Source of the DNA: Trichomonas tenax
Taxonomy: Eukaryota; Parabasalia; Trichomonadida; Trichomonadidae
Direction: 5' to 3'
Assembly (NCBI GenBank): GCA_023091735.1
Contig: JALKBU010000539.1
Coordinates: 1-34,405 of the forward strand
Length of the DNA: 34,405 nt
In this document: one piece after another, positions 19,401 to 26,726 of the stretch
Layout: each line of letters begins with the position of its first letter
Position numbering within the stretch: the stretch's first letter is position 1
Notes under the pieces: generated by a model
The model's input: only the letters and a program-made list of their open reading frames with translations
Told to the model about the DNA's origin: nothing
Database searches by the model: none
Made by a program: the position numbers and the translations under genes

Positions 19401-20353
19401 TAAACTGGTTTCAGCACGTGTAGCTTAGCAAACCTTTGATCAAACGAAAATTTGATACCAGAAACCAATCTTAGCACAACTTCCCACATAATCGCATCAA
19501 ATGCATAATTTCTGAATCCGCGAGAGAGAACACTCAGCATTTTGAACGGCTGGTCATCGTCATAAAGCTGCTCTATCAGCTGATAAGAAAACATCTTTGA
19601 AACTAAAGGATCCGCAAAATACGTGAATTGCAATAAAATGTTTGTTGGGATTTGTTGAATGCAGCTTTTTGAGTCGAAAATGATCTTAAACAGCTTATGC
19701 TTGTCTTTTATCTTGTTTCCTGTCTTCAGAAGGCTTTCTATGATTTCATCAGTTGAATTTTTTGCTGAGAATGAATCTGAAACTAAAATTACGTCAATGA
19801 TATCACCATAGATTTCTGGTGAAGAATATACTGAAAGAAACAGTGATATCATCTTAGTTATTGGAATTGCAAACGAATCATTATAAAAGCATGAAATTAA
19901 TAAGAGTATAATGATTTGACTTGATTCAACTATCTTTGGATCGATCATTTCTGCCTTGTTTTGTAGCATTTCTTGAATTTGTTTTAATGATGAATATACA
20001 AAGTTTGAGTTCAACGACCAATAGTCCATATTTGAAAATAATGTAACTATTGCATCTGTAAACTTAGATTTATCCGTAATTTTTTCGATATAATTTAATA
20101 AAATTGGAAAATTTTCATTAAGTTGTTCATCATTGTATTTCACAAAGCAGTGGATGACCATGTATACCAGATTATGCATATTTGCACCTTCTAATGTGAA
20201 AAATTTCGAGAACATTATTAGAGAAGGTTTATTTTCATGTTCAAAGAGGTCTAAAATTAGGCTCAAACTGTGCTGCTCCTCTAATAATAAAATGTTATCG
20301 TAAGTTTTTGCAATATCACAAATCATTGTCGGTGGACAATGAAGATATTGCAT
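16478..20353 (-). CDS. BEACH-domain protein (1291 aa)
   Basis: A complete 1291-residue ORF. Residues 1 to about 700 form a Leu/Ile-rich helical solenoid (ARM-like). A PH-like region follows at about 740-890 (YSFMGVIPKYFFGQHKYA, then HIQSVIFTDGKLYYILL). The BEACH domain spans about 915-1135. Its landmarks are ERSYSDMSSYPIFPRV, QFIAGSLFRYSPFIEAEFLL, LNGGWDALSRIFIDIESQ, EAIPEMFSFSEFLENKNN and WIDLIFGVDSRGANALSKYN. These match family signatures of the NxDLSxYPxFPW, RxxPFTxxxLxxQGGxFDxxxRxF, IPEFFYxPExLxNxN and WIDLIFGxKQxGxxA types, with several substitutions. The last 100 residues resemble partial WD40 blades (SSDGLVLAVTYSNKVIAFVL), fewer than usual. BEACH proteins scaffold membrane trafficking, lysosome-related organelle and autophagy events. 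The ATG at 20353 follows the initiator-like TCATATTA immediately upstream, giving a very short leader. Confidence 0.9.
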   Translation of the reverse strand: MQYLHCPPTMICDIAKTYDNILLLEEQHSLSLILDLFEHENKPSLIMFSKFFTLEGANMHNLVYMVIHCFVKYNDEQLNENFPILLNYIEKITDKSKFTDAIVTLFSNMDYWSLNSNFVYSSLKQIQEMLQNKAEMIDPKIVESSQIIILLLISCFYNDSFAIPITKMISLFLSVYSSPEIYGDIIDVILVSDSFSAKNSTDEIIESLLKTGNKIKDKHKLFKIIFDSKSCIQQIPTNILLQFTYFADPLVSKMFSYQLIEQLYDDDQPFKMLSVLSRGFRNYAFDAIMWEVVLRLVSGIKFSFDQRFAKLHVLKPVYISLILEMLIPFYFTDTISEFFNSVIEIVSQIILDVPEIYIQSKFLPYFLDFIISDYNTDQSIYPNITVSNEDSDLHRKFEQSFPKFINQIKLENKPENQLFNHDKTMKIAQLIAKIILNNENTEQFVQIICQYGNNTVVYYVIHNILYQFQKKPINAELSKIISRALIYLSIKRPETYAEGNLYGLVMPIFAHEVDKNQNFIHWFLLQMNQMSPEYIEAFLDIVSRAFVVNDVTKYKFALYILVRLFRVDIPLEIPFINDFFLRVKSLAKKFAIPLCFEILKADNIQSFNSASELMGELDDVYRKNVEFFNEFCSQYIYPITEDNLIQTKSTLFTFFARNIVVHRKLQKFLYYKIDEHIRKEEMMQSFIDITCRITDSQSLSFEELKEKTKSYRISHYHNISVTPSVLLPSELEIQDPTQEMHEKSGENLNDQYSFMGVIPKYFFGQHKYATSYTNDVLATIRNLYNLKQQSNCVFTSSFAHIQSVIFTDGKLYYILLNTRFELNFIAFLNDNVEYNQIKSFVLDGDFGPYTLICSHPCLIIDPDYSIFLKYHKGVQVFSRNSGNFIVEFMEDFPLIEGSTYDVSVFIEKAIKREVSVLELLNSINIAAERSYSDMSSYPIFPRVSMNATGVLQRDLSVPIQLASDYEKSKELLEMRFNYQNYHHAENLSNPQFIAGSLFRYSPFIEAEFLLNGGWDALSRIFIDIESQVNVTPKTTYEAIPEMFSFSEFLENKNNLKIKGELIETKFPPKILNSFGYVRWNRINLECRIQNINQWIDLIFGVDSRGANALSKYNTYHPNSYDDSQIEWRYNSGCAPKQIFNTKFKELGDDPVDLNEISEVEIKIDSDQDEICVENHIIKIPNPRSHQYSSDGLVLAVTYSNKVIAFVLQTMQPLSFFYKLGCLHSAISLRFMVCATAFKDNITIWNLATSKVICIIPYEGANSMVFMRHVMMLRVYNNSQFVDEFTINGTRI

Positions 20354-20361
20354 TAATATGA
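20354..20361 (-). promoter_or_regulatory. Initiator-like TCATATTA before the BEACH gene
   Basis: On the minus strand TCATATTA directly precedes the ATG and fits the trichomonad initiator consensus TCA-Y-(T/A). Such short leaders are usual in the group. Support is by position and consensus only. Confidence 0.4.
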
Positions 20362-21274
20362 TTTTTGACGGATTTTGAAGTAAACTGAATTTTACATGTC
20401 GAATAATTCTATATTTTCTTATTTTTATATTTATCCTTTGCTTTTATTGAAATAAACATTATGAAATTAGATACTATTTCTGATGTTTATCATGAATTCA
20501 TTGACATATGGTCCCAAATCGTAATATTTGAAAAATTGATATAGAAATTTGTAAACATTTGACATTTTACATGTCAGAAAAACAAATCGATGTTTTCTCA
20601 TGTGTTCATCAGTGATTGTGACTAAAAATCTTTTCCAATCGGAAGTATGGATGAGCAAATTGGCAGAAATGGGCCAATTCGCTAAAATCGCAGGCCCAAT
20701 TCGTTTTTTTAGAGGTACAGAAACTCGAATCAGCACATATGATTTTTTTCTTTATTCAAGCAGTAGACTACATAGGTATATGTGACAGCCATCAGGTTTG
20801 CGGATCACTTTTTGTACGTTATTTAAGTTTTTTCCATTGGGGAACAAAAAAATCATGGCCACATGACAAACACAAATAAATGAGCTAAAAATTCTGAACT
20901 TATCAAAAAGCAAAAATAGCATTGATTTATTACATTACAAACAATAAAACTACGAAATCCTCATTTTTGCGGCCAATGATTCTCAAATCCCCAAAAATCC
21001 CCATTTGCGGTATTGAAATTGAGTGTCACTTTTCGCCAAAATTGAGTTCCCCCAACTAAAAAATGATTGGAGGGTATTCAATTTTATGTCACCTTTTGAG
21101 GAAATTGAGAGGAAAAATGGAAAAAGATGGGGATACGAAGAAAGGTATTTAGTTTTCTTTGAAATTGAAACCATGAATTCGTGGTGTATTTCCCCATCTA
21201 ATGTATGATTCCCCACTGTAAAAAGTTTTCACCATTTTCCAAAAAAAATCACTTTTTATCGTAATATATAATTT
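20362..21274. other. Gene-poor region with a palindromic TGACAT motif
   Basis: No convincing ORF; a minus-strand ORF at 20467-20736 lacks domain features and is probably chance. TGACATTTTACATGTCA at 20560-20576 is a near-palindrome (TGACAT, five-base centre, ATGTCA). The same architecture returns at 23433-23449. From about 20960 the sequence carries repeated short C-runs (CCCCAAAAATCCCC at about 20990-21003, CCCCC near 21051) leading to the long C tract. Confidence 0.35.
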
Positions 21275-21303
21275 CCCCCCCCCCCCCCCCCCCCCCCCCC
21301 CCC
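21275..21303. repeat. 29-bp poly-C tract
   Basis: An uninterrupted run of 29 cytosines, followed within 60 bp by more G and C runs (GGGG, GGGGAATCCCCCC, CCATATGGG). In a genome this AT-rich the run is conspicuous. The plus strand could form an i-motif and the minus strand a G-quadruplex. It is also a likely length-polymorphic and sequencing-sensitive site. Confidence 0.95.
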
Positions 21304-21668
21304 ATTTGGGGACGCACGTGGGGAATCCCCCCATATGGGAAATGGAGAAAAGCCCGATGGTTGTATGTGATGTTAGTGTGAGGGCGGCTAAGAAAAAAAA
21401 GTGTTATATATTGAGTTGCATTTTTTGATTTTTTGAATAGGATAAAAATAAAATTTAAAAAAAAAAAATTGGAAGATTTCAATTTTGTCGAAAATGGACA
21501 CGACAAGGCCCGCGGGTTAATATATAGCAACCTAGTATAATAATCGTGTTATATAATTATCTAGGTTTGAAGACGAGAAAAGGACTCTGATATCAATTAC
21601 CCGTGCGAACAAAAAATGGGGAATTTGAGGGGAAGATTAAATACCCGATTTTTGAGCAACTTTAAATT
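21304..21668. other. Gene-free sequence after the poly-C tract
   Basis: Short G- and C-rich strings close to the tract grade into AT-rich DNA. No ORF of interest; minus-strand ORFs here run through the homopolymer and encode poly-Gly, which I do not believe. Further G-runs occur around 21618-21632. Confidence 0.3.
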
Positions 21669-21750
21669 GTCAGAATGGTCTAATGGTTAAGTTATGTAAG
21701 CTCAGCAGTAAATCAAAGGTTCTAGTACATATATGTTTAATTTTTTCTTT
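21669..21750 (+). ncRNA. tRNA-like sequence with A and B box matches (pseudogene or SINE-like head)
   Basis: TGGTCTAATGG at 21676-21686 fits the RNA polymerase III A box and resembles the D arm of eukaryotic Glu/Asp tRNAs. GGTTCTAGTAC at 21719-21729 is an imperfect B box (consensus GGTTCRANNCC) at normal spacing. A T6 run at 21741-21746 could terminate pol III. However, I cannot fold a good acceptor, D or T stem, so it is not a functional tRNA as it stands. It may be a decayed tRNA copy or a tRNA-derived short element. Confidence 0.35.
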
Positions 21751-23396
21751 TTATATTTAAAATATCATTAAAACAAAGAAAATTGCGATATATTAAAACA
21801 ATTAAGGATCCATTTATTACAATATCCATAATATACTATATATTGGAAATCAAAACAATACAAAAATCAATAAGGATTGCAGATATTGAATATGATTGTC
21901 ATGAATTACTTTCTGTTCTTTTTGAACGTAATGCTACATACTACCGATGATTGGCGTCGAACAATTTTATTATTAGAAACCAATTATTGAAAAATATTCT
22001 TTATCAATTCTCTATAATTACTTTTTCTGAATCTTCATGTGTTTCGAGCTCATTAGAAGCGTCGCCTATGCTTTGTTCGTGATAAATTATATCAAAGTTC
22101 TGAATAAAACAAGCAAAAAATCACCATACTCGATCAAAATCGATTTTTTATTGAGAAATCTTAAAAAGAACCTCAAAAAAGGCATTTTCCTTCACAGCGT
22201 CTAAACTGGATTGTCTTTTTGCAAAGTCTTGATGCAATGTAGAAATCTGACATGTAATATATTTACAAACAAATTGTCAAAAAAGATAAATGCATGCTTT
22301 TCGACTGTTTGCGTCTTGCTGTCTTAGTAAAAGTCAGTTATCTGCAAATAAGAAAGAGTGCGAATGTCATTTACATGTTTACATTCTCACTAAATTAACT
22401 TTCAAAATATTGTAAAATATCAGAAACAGCCAGATGTAAATAATTATAGTTCAATAAGCTCACAGCAGTACTATTAATCATTGCCAGTATGAAAAATAAC
22501 GAGATATTATAATATATCTTGAGTTTCAATTCGAAACTCAAGTTGTAACAGTTTACTTGTAGTTACATTTAGATATATTTACTTACTAATGGGAACTAGC
22601 AATAGACTTAAACCATTAGCAAATCCTATATGCCAATATTTTTTTGAATTTATTGAAAAATTACGTATATGTTTTTGGTGATGAATATCAATATTTTTGT
22701 ATAAGAAGCTTATCCTATCATTATGAGGTATAAACAAAGTAGTCGATTTTTAATATCAAATTAAATTTTATTATATTGGCATTTTATATAACTTTGCTTA
22801 CCCACTAACTATTAGATGTATTGTAGAGTAATATGATGCTGAATAATTAAATCTAATAACTTGCTGTAAGAACTTTACTGAATGAAATTTCCGTGGTAAA
22901 ATAAGGTTAAGAGTTTCCGTACCTTTGTTTTTTTTAGGAATTACATTTGTATTCTAAAATATCACCACAGATATACCATTAACATTTGTGATTATAATTT
23001 CACAACATTAAAGCTAAAATCAGAGGATTTTATTTAAAATTAATCTTGGTTAATGAACCTAAAAACAAGTGATTTTTAATTCACAATAGTTTGCACTGTC
23101 CCTCTTAAGTTATTCATAATAAAATGAGTTTTTCTCAAGAGCTTCTCGATAAATCTATGCTTTTTCTTGGTTGTTTATTATCTAAGTGAAATGTGCAATA
23201 TGAAAATCATATAGCGCATTAGCGAATTTAGCGAACCTGCAGCTCATTCAATTTTGAACAGTTTACGCGAATTCGGTCCATTTGCTAAAAACCTTATTAG
23301 CAAATTTTATCACTTTTCCATTAAATACACAGGGGTTATATTAATTATCGGGGGAATATGTGTTAATATGAGGGAGAAATTTCTATTGTTGTGTTG
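21751..23396. other. 1.6-kb gene-free region
   Basis: AT-rich sequence with no credible ORF. A perfect hairpin lies at 22518-22542. TGACATGTAATAT at 22248-22260 resembles half of the TGACAT palindrome family seen at 20560 and 23433. Nothing else recognisable. Confidence 0.35.
22518..22542. repeat. Perfect 10-bp stem-loop
   Basis: CTTGAGTTTC (22518-22527) pairs exactly with GAAACTCAAG (22533-22542) around the loop AATTC. It is not followed by a gene and not tied to a known RNA. Confidence 0.6.
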
Positions 23397-23600
23397 TATC
23401 ACGAAAAAGGGGAAGTGAGGTGAAGTGAAAAGTGACATATTACATGTCAGATTCCAAATATAATTTTTCATAAAGGAAATTGATATAGTGTTATTTGATT
23501 GTAGGCATCTAAAGAAATATGGAATATTAGATCTGGTTATGAATAATTATAGGAAAAAAATAGAATTTATACAATATTTTTTTTTTGCTCAGTCACACAT

Positions 23601-23629
23601 ACACAGTGTGGTGAGTCACCACACTGTGT
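23601..23629. repeat. Perfect palindrome, 14-bp arms with 1-base centre
   Basis: ACACAGTGTGGTGA (23601-23614) and TCACCACACTGTGT (23616-23629) are exact reverse complements around a single G. It lies inside the MITE and is far beyond chance length for this composition. Confidence 0.9.
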
Positions 23630-23708
23630 AGCATCACAATGTCTGCGAGAGAGAGACTGAGCACACTCACTAATGGCTCCACAAAATGGAACTCTGTGTT
23701 GAGTTTTG

Positions 23709-23777
23709 TTCGAGAGGATGATAAGATGTGCTTCAGGGTCCCTTCAGACTTGAAGCACATATTATCAGCCTCTCGAA
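23709..23777. ncRNA. Long hairpin inside the MITE, small-RNA precursor-like
   Basis: The left arm (23709-23735, starting TTCGAGAGG and ending ATGTGCTTCA) pairs with the right arm (23751-23777, starting TGAAGCACAT and ending CCTCTCGAA). Over 27 bp there are only two mismatches, around a 15-nt loop. This is the size and shape of a miRNA or siRNA precursor, and MITEs are known sources of such hairpins in other eukaryotes. Whether it is transcribed is unknown. Confidence 0.5.
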
Positions 23778-23885
23778 CTTTCTTGCTTCTATTTTCAAGT
23801 CTACACTTTACATGGCAGAACCGCATCACTTCACCTCACTTCCCCTTTTTCGTGATAAAATATTATAAAGGGTATTCTAGGAGTT

Positions 23886-24071
23886 TCAATAAAGGGGATT
23901 TTTATTATAGGGGTTTGATAAAATAATGAGGTAGATTTTTATAATTTCCGGGTCAAACTGCATTATAAAGGGTCTTTCAGTTGCTCCCTCCGCGCGATCC
24001 TTAAAAATGTTGAGTTTGCGCTCAGCCAAAAAGTGTCTAATTCGCACATCCATATCGGAAGTAATTCCCAT
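23886..24071 (-). other. Short ORF of foreign composition, possible transposon remnant
   Basis: A 61-codon ORF from ATG at 24071. Its first 35 residues (SDMDVRIRHFLAERKLNIFK, then DRAEGATERPF) look protein-like, and the underlying DNA is locally GC-rich (GCTCCCTCCGCGCGATCC). The remainder decays into the repeated strings CCCTATAATAAA and CCCTTTATAAT next to the MITE. No family is recognised. It may be a fragment of an autonomous element or chance. Confidence 0.25.
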
Positions 24072-24409
24072 GGCAGTGGATTGCTCATAATATACAAGCT
24101 AAAAATATGAAATTTACATGACAAAAATTAATATTTTATGATGTTTACAATTCAGAAAGTATGATTACATGGTAAATATATTTATTGACTCGAAAATAGC
24201 AATTTCGCAGAATAAAATTGATCCTAAATGAAAAATTCCAACAAATGAAATGCTTCTTCTAGACCCTAATAATAGTGAATTACTTAGAGTCCGAATTTGC
24301 GTCCAAGAAATGTTCAAAAACAAATTTGTCAACTTACAGTCAGTAAATTTTAATTCTGAAGTTTGCATGTCATATTTACGACAAAACGTCAAATTTCGCA
24401 AATAAAATA
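24072..24409. other. Upstream flank of the phosphomannomutase gene
   Basis: No ORF on the plus strand; a minus-strand ORF at 24165-24467 overlaps the next gene's start and appears to be chance. Near the start codon, ATGTCATATTTACGAC (about 24367-24382) resembles the TGACAT motif family noted elsewhere. Confidence 0.3.
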
Positions 24410-25150
24410 ATGAACGAGAGAAAGAGGCTCGTTCTCTTTGATATCGACGGAACATTGACACCATCACGCTCGAAAGCGTCGAGCGATGTCCTGAAGATGA
24501 TGTCTGACCTCAAGAAAGTCTGCTGCATCGGCGTTGTCGGCGGCTCAGACCTTCCAAAGCAGATGGACCAGATTGGTCTCGACGTTCTCGACTTGGTCGA
24601 CTATTCGTTCCCAGAGAACGGCCTCATCGCATACAAAGGACACGAAATGATTGGAAATACTTCAATAAGGAGCTTTATTTCAAACGAAAAGTATAAAAAG
24701 TTCGTAAACTGGGTCCTCAGGTATATCGCTGATCTCGATATTCCTGTCAAATCCGGTACTTTCATTGAACTTCGCACTGGATTGATTAATATTTGCCCAG
24801 TTGGACGAAATTGCACGCAAGAGGAGCGTATTCAATTCTACGAGCTCGACAAGAAGGAGAACATACGCTGTAAAATGGTGGAAGAGATGAAGAAAGCTTT
24901 TCCTGATTATAATCTTCAATATTCGATTGGTGGACAGATATCATTTGACGTTTTCCCTGTCGGCTGGTCCAAAATCTACTGTTTAAAGTTCGTCGAAGGC
25001 AAATTTGACGAAATTCATTTCTTCGGTGATATGATTTACGAAGGAGGCAATGATTACGAGATCTTTTCCGATCCAAGAGTCATTGGACACGCCACAAAGA
25101 ATCCAGAAGATACAGTAAGACAAGTCACCGAATTATTCCTTCATAAGTAG
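24410..25150 (+). CDS. Phosphomannomutase (eukaryotic PMM type, HAD superfamily)
   Basis: A 246-residue protein of normal PMM2/Sec53 length. It converts mannose-6-phosphate to mannose-1-phosphate, feeding GDP-mannose for N-glycans and GPI-type or surface glycoconjugates in the cytosol. Visible motifs: HAD motif I LFDIDGTLTPSR (about residues 8-19, nucleophile Asp and acid/base Asp two apart), VVGGSDLPKQ, then SFPENGLIAYKG. The cap region with substrate-binding Arg residues is SGTFIELRTGLINICPVGRN (about residues 117-136). GGQISFDVFPVGWSK and the metal-binding FFGDMIYEGGNDYEIF complete the set. All key residues are present. The first ATG gives the expected N-terminus. It converges with the sugar transporter gene downstream. 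The codon use is less AT-rich than in the neighbouring hypothetical genes, as expected for a well-expressed enzyme. Confidence 0.96.
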   Translation: MNERKRLVLFDIDGTLTPSRSKASSDVLKMMSDLKKVCCIGVVGGSDLPKQMDQIGLDVLDLVDYSFPENGLIAYKGHEMIGNTSIRSFISNEKYKKFVNWVLRYIADLDIPVKSGTFIELRTGLINICPVGRNCTQEERIQFYELDKKENIRCKMVEEMKKAFPDYNLQYSIGGQISFDVFPVGWSKIYCLKFVEGKFDEIHFFGDMIYEGGNDYEIFSDPRVIGHATKNPEDTVRQVTELFLHK

Positions 25151-25478
25151 GTGAATTATCTTTGCCAATAAATGAATTAGTTTGTTTTCATTCTGTATTG
25201 TAACATATCTTTCACATTAAAGATATTACCAAAATATATAATTCATTCCATTCGATGAATCAATCATATAACTCTATAATCAAACAATGTAATGGGATAT
25301 TTCATCATTAAAACGTATAAGAGCCAAAATATTTGAATAATAATATAATTTTATTGATTCCTTATCCATGCAAGCAAATAAAATGAATTTGCCGTTTTTA
25401 AATATATTTCTTTGCGTGTTAAACTGATTTTGAGAAAGTTAAAATTATTTTCAATTAAATATGAAAAGGAAACTACTA
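25151..25478. other. Spacer between convergent phosphomannomutase and transporter genes
   Basis: 328 bp of AT-rich sequence holding both 3' untranslated regions. No ORF or strong hairpin seen. Confidence 0.4.
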
Positions 25479-26726
25479 TTATTTAGTTGGGTTGCTAAGA
25501 AGTGGCTGCTCATTGAATGTGTTGTCGAAGATTTCACCCATCTTCTTGCCGTGCGTATCTGGTAAGAAGAAGATGCCCCAACCGAAGGCGGTGAACATGA
25601 GGACGGCGAAGAAGAGGATTGCACCGCCGAACTTGAGGTACTTCGACATGATTGGCCAGATGATCATAACAATAGAGGCAAGGCCCCAGTTGAGAGATGT
25701 CATGAGTGATGTAGCAACAGCTCTGATGTCATCGGTGAATAACTCTGGTGTGATAACCCATGGAATTGGGCCAAGGCCGAGACCGAAGCAAAGGTTGTTG
25801 GCGACCATCATGATGGCAGGGATCAAAGCGGACCAGTTGAAGTAATGGTTCAAGCATGCAATCAAGAGTGTAGCAGCGCATAAGAATGATGATGTGTGCC
25901 ACGCTGGACGATGTCCAATGCAGGCAACAAGTGGTGCGGAAACACCTGTGGCAATAAGACCGGAGAGACCGACGAAGAAAGCGGACCATCCTGGATCTAA
26001 TGAAGAACCAGCATCCTTGAAGATCTGGTTGAGGTTGGAAAGGAATCCATTGCATCCAGAGAACTGCTGATAGAACATAAGGATGGAAGAAACAAGAAGT
26101 GGCTTAAAGTTCCTCTTTGAGCACAATGGGTTCTTCTTCTCAGTAGTTTGCTCCTGTTTTTCAGTGTGCGGTGATTCTGGGACGAAGAAGATCAATAACA
26201 TGCATAATGCTGGGGCTACAGCAAGACAAATCGACAAATAGCGCCACTGGAGCCAGATTCCGAGGAAATAGCAGAGGCAGGCACCGATGACGACACCAAA
26301 CTGGTGGAAAATGCCATAAGAACCACGAAGCTCGATTGGCGAAATCTCTGTGATATAAAGTGGGCAAACTGTTGAGAATGAGCCAACTGTTAAGCCGAGG
26401 AGGCCTCTTCCGAGGAAAGCAACAATCCACGCCTTCTCGTTAGCAATGGGGATCAAAAACCAGCCGCAAACAGCTGCAATTGCTGTCAAGCAAGTTGTCA
26501 TCTTTCTTCCGAGTTTGTTTGTAGGGTAATGGATGAACGTAGGTGTTATGATGCCCATGATAGCTGGTAATGTGTTAAATATCGTTCCTGCAGTATCGCC
26601 AAGATTCAAATCGAGTTTCATTGGTGCTGCAGCGGGACTCCAGAATGCCATAGTCTCGCCGAAGTTCATAGAACCGAACATAATGATGACGACGTATAAA
26701 AGCTCTTTGGTAAAGAAAGAAACCAT
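25479..26726 (-). CDS. Sugar-porter family MFS transporter
   Basis: A 415-residue polytopic membrane protein with about 12 hydrophobic segments, in line with short protist hexose transporters. It carries the sugar-porter landmarks: TNKLGRKMT in the loop between TM2 and TM3, GRGLLGLTVGSFSTVCPLYI followed by TEISPIELRG (TM4 and loop, matching the PxYxxEIxPxxxRG signature), VPESPH before the central loop, the FQQ-like FYQQFSGCNGF in TM7, GLGPIPWVITPELF in TM10 and LPDTHGKKMGEI after TM12. The likely role is facilitated uptake of glucose or a related hexose at the plasma membrane, but the substrate cannot be fixed from motifs. The central cytoplasmic loop is short and Lys-rich (EKQEQTTEKKN). Codon use is strikingly GC-richer than surrounding genes, suggesting high expression. 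The ATG at 26726 puts a short polar N-terminus before TM1. Confidence 0.94.
   Translation of the reverse strand: MVSFFTKELLYVVIIMFGSMNFGETMAFWSPAAAPMKLDLNLGDTAGTIFNTLPAIMGIITPTFIHYPTNKLGRKMTTCLTAIAAVCGWFLIPIANEKAWIVAFLGRGLLGLTVGSFSTVCPLYITEISPIELRGSYGIFHQFGVVIGACLCYFLGIWLQWRYLSICLAVAPALCMLLIFFVPESPHTEKQEQTTEKKNPLCSKRNFKPLLVSSILMFYQQFSGCNGFLSNLNQIFKDAGSSLDPGWSAFFVGLSGLIATGVSAPLVACIGHRPAWHTSSFLCAATLLIACLNHYFNWSALIPAIMMVANNLCFGLGLGPIPWVITPELFTDDIRAVATSLMTSLNWGLASIVMIIWPIMSKYLKFGGAILFFAVLMFTAFGWGIFFLPDTHGKKMGEIFDNTFNEQPLLSNPTK

Larger units (their letters stand above)
23399..23855. mobile_element. 457-bp MITE with perfect 30-bp terminal inverted repeats and TA duplication
   Basis: The first 30 bases (23399-23428, beginning TCACGAAAAAGGGGAAGTGA) are the exact reverse complement of the last 30 (23826-23855). 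TA flanks both ends (23397-23398 and 23856-23857), the target duplication of Tc1/mariner-type transposition. There is no transposase ORF, so it is non-autonomous. The interior contains the 17-bp TGACATATTACATGTCA near-palindrome (23433-23449), a perfect 14-bp-arm palindrome (23601-23629) and a long imperfect hairpin (23709-23777). Perfect ends suggest recent activity or selection on the ends. Confidence 0.8.

Noticed and set aside
21149..21530. Poly-Gly-containing minus-strand ORFs
   Set aside because: The Gly run is simply the 29-base homopolymer translated; the flanks are random in character.
21669..21735. Functional tRNA gene
   Set aside because: A box and spacing fit, but no acceptable acceptor, D or T stem could be paired, so only a tRNA-like relic is claimed.
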